This document shows positions 62,067 to 64,000 of a DNA stretch of 64,000 nucleotides, one piece after another (within the stretch, counting starts at the first letter, position 1; every line of letters begins with the position of its first letter). The notes beneath the pieces were generated by a model, which saw only the letters and a list, made by a program, of their open reading frames with translations, searched no databases and was not told where the DNA came from. The position numbers and the translations under genes were made by a program. Source of the DNA: Planotetraspora phitsanulokensis (GTDB lineage Bacteria; Actinomycetota; Actinomycetes; Streptosporangiales; Streptosporangiaceae). Where the stretch lies: positions 1 through 64,000 of the forward strand of contig NZ_BOOP01000029.1 in assembly GCF_016863295.1 (NCBI RefSeq). Direction: 5' to 3'.

Positions 62067-64000
62067 TTGACCGGGACAGAGCAGGGGACGGCGCAGGCCT
62101 CGGCCGAGAGCCTGATCGCCGAACTCGACGCCGAACGGCCGGGCAGGCGCCTGCCGGGACGCGTGGCGGCGGCGGTGACGATCGTCGCGCTGGGGTTGTC
62201 GCTCTACGCGTTGTACTGGACGTTCCGGCCGGGGCCCGTCCTGCCGTACCGGATGGTCTTCCTCGCGGTGGTGCTGCCGCTGACCTTCGTCTGCTACAAG
62301 CCCAGGCGGAGCGGTGGCGACACCCCCTCGGTCCTCGACTGGGCACTCGCGGCGCTGTCGCTGGCGGTGTGCGCGTACCCGCTCGTCGTCTTCGACGACT
62401 TCATCCGGCGTGCCTTCGCCCCGACGGCGGGCGACGTGATCGCGGGGACCCTGCTGACGCTGCTGGTCCTGGAGGCCTGCCGCCGCACGGTGGGCTGGAT
62501 CCTGCCCGCGGTGTGCCTCGGGTTCCTGGCGTACGCCTACTACGGCGGCTACCTGCCGATGGACTGGGCGATCGGGCACCGGGGCTACGACCTGGAGCGG
62601 ATCGTCGCCTCGTTCGTGATGGGCACCGAAGGCGTGTACGGCGTGCCGCTCGACGTGGCCGCCACCTACATCATCCTGTTCACGATCTACGGGGCCGTGC
62701 TCGACCACTCCGGCGCGGGGAAGTTCTTCGTCGACGTCTCCTTCGCGGCCTTCCGCCGCTCACGCTCGGCTCCCGGCCGCACGGTCACGCTCGCCGGGTT
62801 CCTGCTCGGCACCGTGAGCGGGTCGGGGGTGGCGACGACCGTCAGCGTAGGCAGCGTCGCCTGGCCGATACTCAAGCGGGCGGGCTACCCGCGCGAGCAG
62901 GCCGGGGGAGTGCTCGCCGCCGCGGGCATCGGCGCGATCCTGTCGCCGCCCACGCTCGGCGCGGCGGCGTTCATCATCGCCGAGTACCTGCGCGTCAGCT
63001 ATCTGACCGTGCTCGTCTACGCCACCATCCCGACGGTCCTGTACTACCTCGGCATCTTCCTCGCGATCGAGATGGACTCGCGCAGGTACGGCACCGAGAG
63101 CGTGGGGGTGGACGGCCCCCGGGCAGGGGAGCTGGTCAAGCGCTTCGTGTACCACTTCAGCTCGCTGTTCGTGATCGTCGTGCTGATGGCCCTCGGGCAG
63201 TCGCCGTTCCGCGCGGTCGTCTACGCCACGGTCCTCGCGTTTCTGCTGTCCTTCCTGGACCGGGAACGCCGGCTGACGCCGCGCCGCGCCGCCCGGGCGC
63301 TCGCGGAGGGCACCACCGGCGTCCTGCCGGTCGCCGTCACCTGCGCCGCCGCCGGGACCATCGTCGCCGTGGTCACGCTCACGGGCCTCGGGCTGAAGGC
63401 CAGTTCCGTGATCGTCGGCCTGTCCGGCGGGGTGCTCGCGATCACGGCCGTCGCGTGCGCGCTCGCCGTCCTGCTGCTCGGACTGGCCGTGCCGGTCACC
63501 GCGTCCTTCGTGATCGCGGCCGTCATCATCGCCCCCGCGCTGCTCGACCTGGGCGTCGAGCGGCCCGAGGCCTACATGTTCATCTTCTATTACGCCGTGC
63601 TCTCCGAGGTCAGCCCGCCCACGGCGCTGTCGGCGTTCGCCGCGTCCGCGATCACCGGCGGGAACGCCCACCGGACGATGCTGGCCACCTGGAAGTACAC
63701 CCTCCCGGCGTTCCTCGTGCCGTTCGCGTTCGTGCTCGCGCCGTCGGGCTCCGCGCTGCTCGCCCAGGCGCCGGCCGGGGAGGTCCTCCTCGCGGCGGCC
63801 GTGTCCGCGCTCGCGGTGGCGGCGCTGGCGGTCGCCACCGGCGGCTGGATGCTGGGCCCGGCCGGCCCCGTCGAGCGGTCGTTGTGCGCGGTGGCCGCCG
63901 TGCTGCTCCTCGTGCTGTCCCGCACGCCCGTGCTCGCCGGGCTCGGCGTCGCGGTCCTGGCGCTCGTCGTCCATCTGGTCCGGAGAAACGTCCTGAGAAA
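62067..64000 (+). CDS. TRAP transporter fused permease (3' truncated by window end)
   Basis: A frame open from TTG 62067 to the end of the window (644 codons) encodes a large polytopic membrane protein with about 14-16 helices. GTEGVYGVPLDVAATYIILF, GTVSGSGVATTVSVGSVAWPILKRAGY, AAGIGAILSPPTLGAAAFIIAEYL and SEVSPPTALSAFAASAITGGN are characteristic of the fused DctQ-DctM permeases of TAXI-type TRAP systems. GAGGGA lies about 11 nt upstream. A TAXI binding protein is expected beside it, perhaps beyond the window. Confidence 0.85.
   Translation, partial: MTGTEQGTAQASAESLIAELDAERPGRRLPGRVAAAVTIVALGLSLYALYWTFRPGPVLPYRMVFLAVVLPLTFVCYKPRRSGGDTPSVLDWALAALSLAVCAYPLVVFDDFIRRAFAPTAGDVIAGTLLTLLVLEACRRTVGWILPAVCLGFLAYAYYGGYLPMDWAIGHRGYDLERIVASFVMGTEGVYGVPLDVAATYIILFTIYGAVLDHSGAGKFFVDVSFAAFRRSRSAPGRTVTLAGFLLGTVSGSGVATTVSVGSVAWPILKRAGYPREQAGGVLAAAGIGAILSPPTLGAAAFIIAEYLRVSYLTVLVYATIPTVLYYLGIFLAIEMDSRRYGTESVGVDGPRAGELVKRFVYHFSSLFVIVVLMALGQSPFRAVVYATVLAFLLSFLDRERRLTPRRAARALAEGTTGVLPVAVTCAAAGTIVAVVTLTGLGLKASSVIVGLSGGVLAITAVACALAVLLLGLAVPVTASFVIAAVIIAPALLDLGVERPEAYMFIFYYAVLSEVSPPTALSAFAASAITGGNAHRTMLATWKYTLPAFLVPFAFVLAPSGSALLAQAPAGEVLLAAAVSALAVAALAVATGGWMLGPAGPVERSLCAVAAVLLLVLSRTPVLAGLGVAVLALVVHLVRRNVLR

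Overview
The window is about 70% G+C, with GTG and TTG starts, very short intergenic gaps, many 1-4 nt start/stop overlaps and actinobacterial marker families (Rv1733c-like, DUF5685, DUF5302, DUF2203, actinobacterial GlgC/GlgA, WS/DGAT). It reads as a chromosomal segment of a filamentous actinomycete. Several proteins resemble my recollection of Streptosporangiaceae/Streptomyces relatives, but genus cannot be fixed from this sequence. I see no rRNA, CRISPR array, complete insertion sequence, integrase or prophage; only the first 141 bases (tail of a possible HNH-type protein) hint at mobile or accessory DNA.

Layout. 0.2-3 kb: ApbE flavin transferase, FMN-binding lipoprotein-like protein and a haem/FAD/NAD transmembrane reductase, a probable flavin-based extracytoplasmic electron transfer unit, divergent from an OmpR-type response regulator and histidine kinase (3.2-5.4 kb). 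5.5-9 kb: holin-like membrane protein, MaoC hydratase, acyl-CoA dehydrogenase, HIT hydrolase and haloalkane dehalogenase. 9-15 kb: a LytS/LytTR two-component pair followed by two tandem paralogous pairs of small membrane protein plus sodium:solute (acetate-type) symporter, ending in a strong hairpin terminator. 15-29.5 kb: TetR regulators, WS/DGAT acyltransferase, PolX, aldo/keto reductase, GNAT, a DHA2 efflux pump divergent from a MmyB-like regulator with an inverted repeat between them, DUF2203, a CbiX-like protein, ribokinase, a phosphotransferase and a stand-alone LigD-type primase-polymerase.

29.5-40.8 kb: a GMC oxidoreductase and an alpha/beta hydrolase with a Cys nucleophile elbow lie downstream of a large LuxR (LAL) regulator; divergent to it, a molybdopterin oxidoreductase that seems to have lost its C-terminal cofactor-binding domain is coupled to a small helical protein, followed by an MFS exporter and a secreted protein. 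40.9-49.3 kb: tRNA-Val and tRNA-Gly, a giant secreted phosphodiester glycosidase/metallophosphoesterase, XdhC-like and DJ-1-like proteins, GlmS and an orphan TctC-type binding lipoprotein. 49.4-54.2 kb: an MscS channel, then an operon of a DUF5685 protein with an 18-cysteine tail translationally coupled to a beta-helix membrane protein, and an Rv1733c-like protein. 54.2-64 kb: divergent glgC/glgA, an alcohol dehydrogenase, PgeF, small conserved proteins, a tRNA-Gly-Cys-Val cluster, an ACT protein, DusB and a TRAP fused permease running off the end.

Two patterns cut across the annotation. First, ten starts lacking a Shine-Dalgarno have a TAnnnT hexamer exactly 6-8 nt upstream, the signature of leaderless mRNAs. 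Second, short (8-12 nt) tandem duplications sit on or just after the stop codons of four genes and upstream of another.
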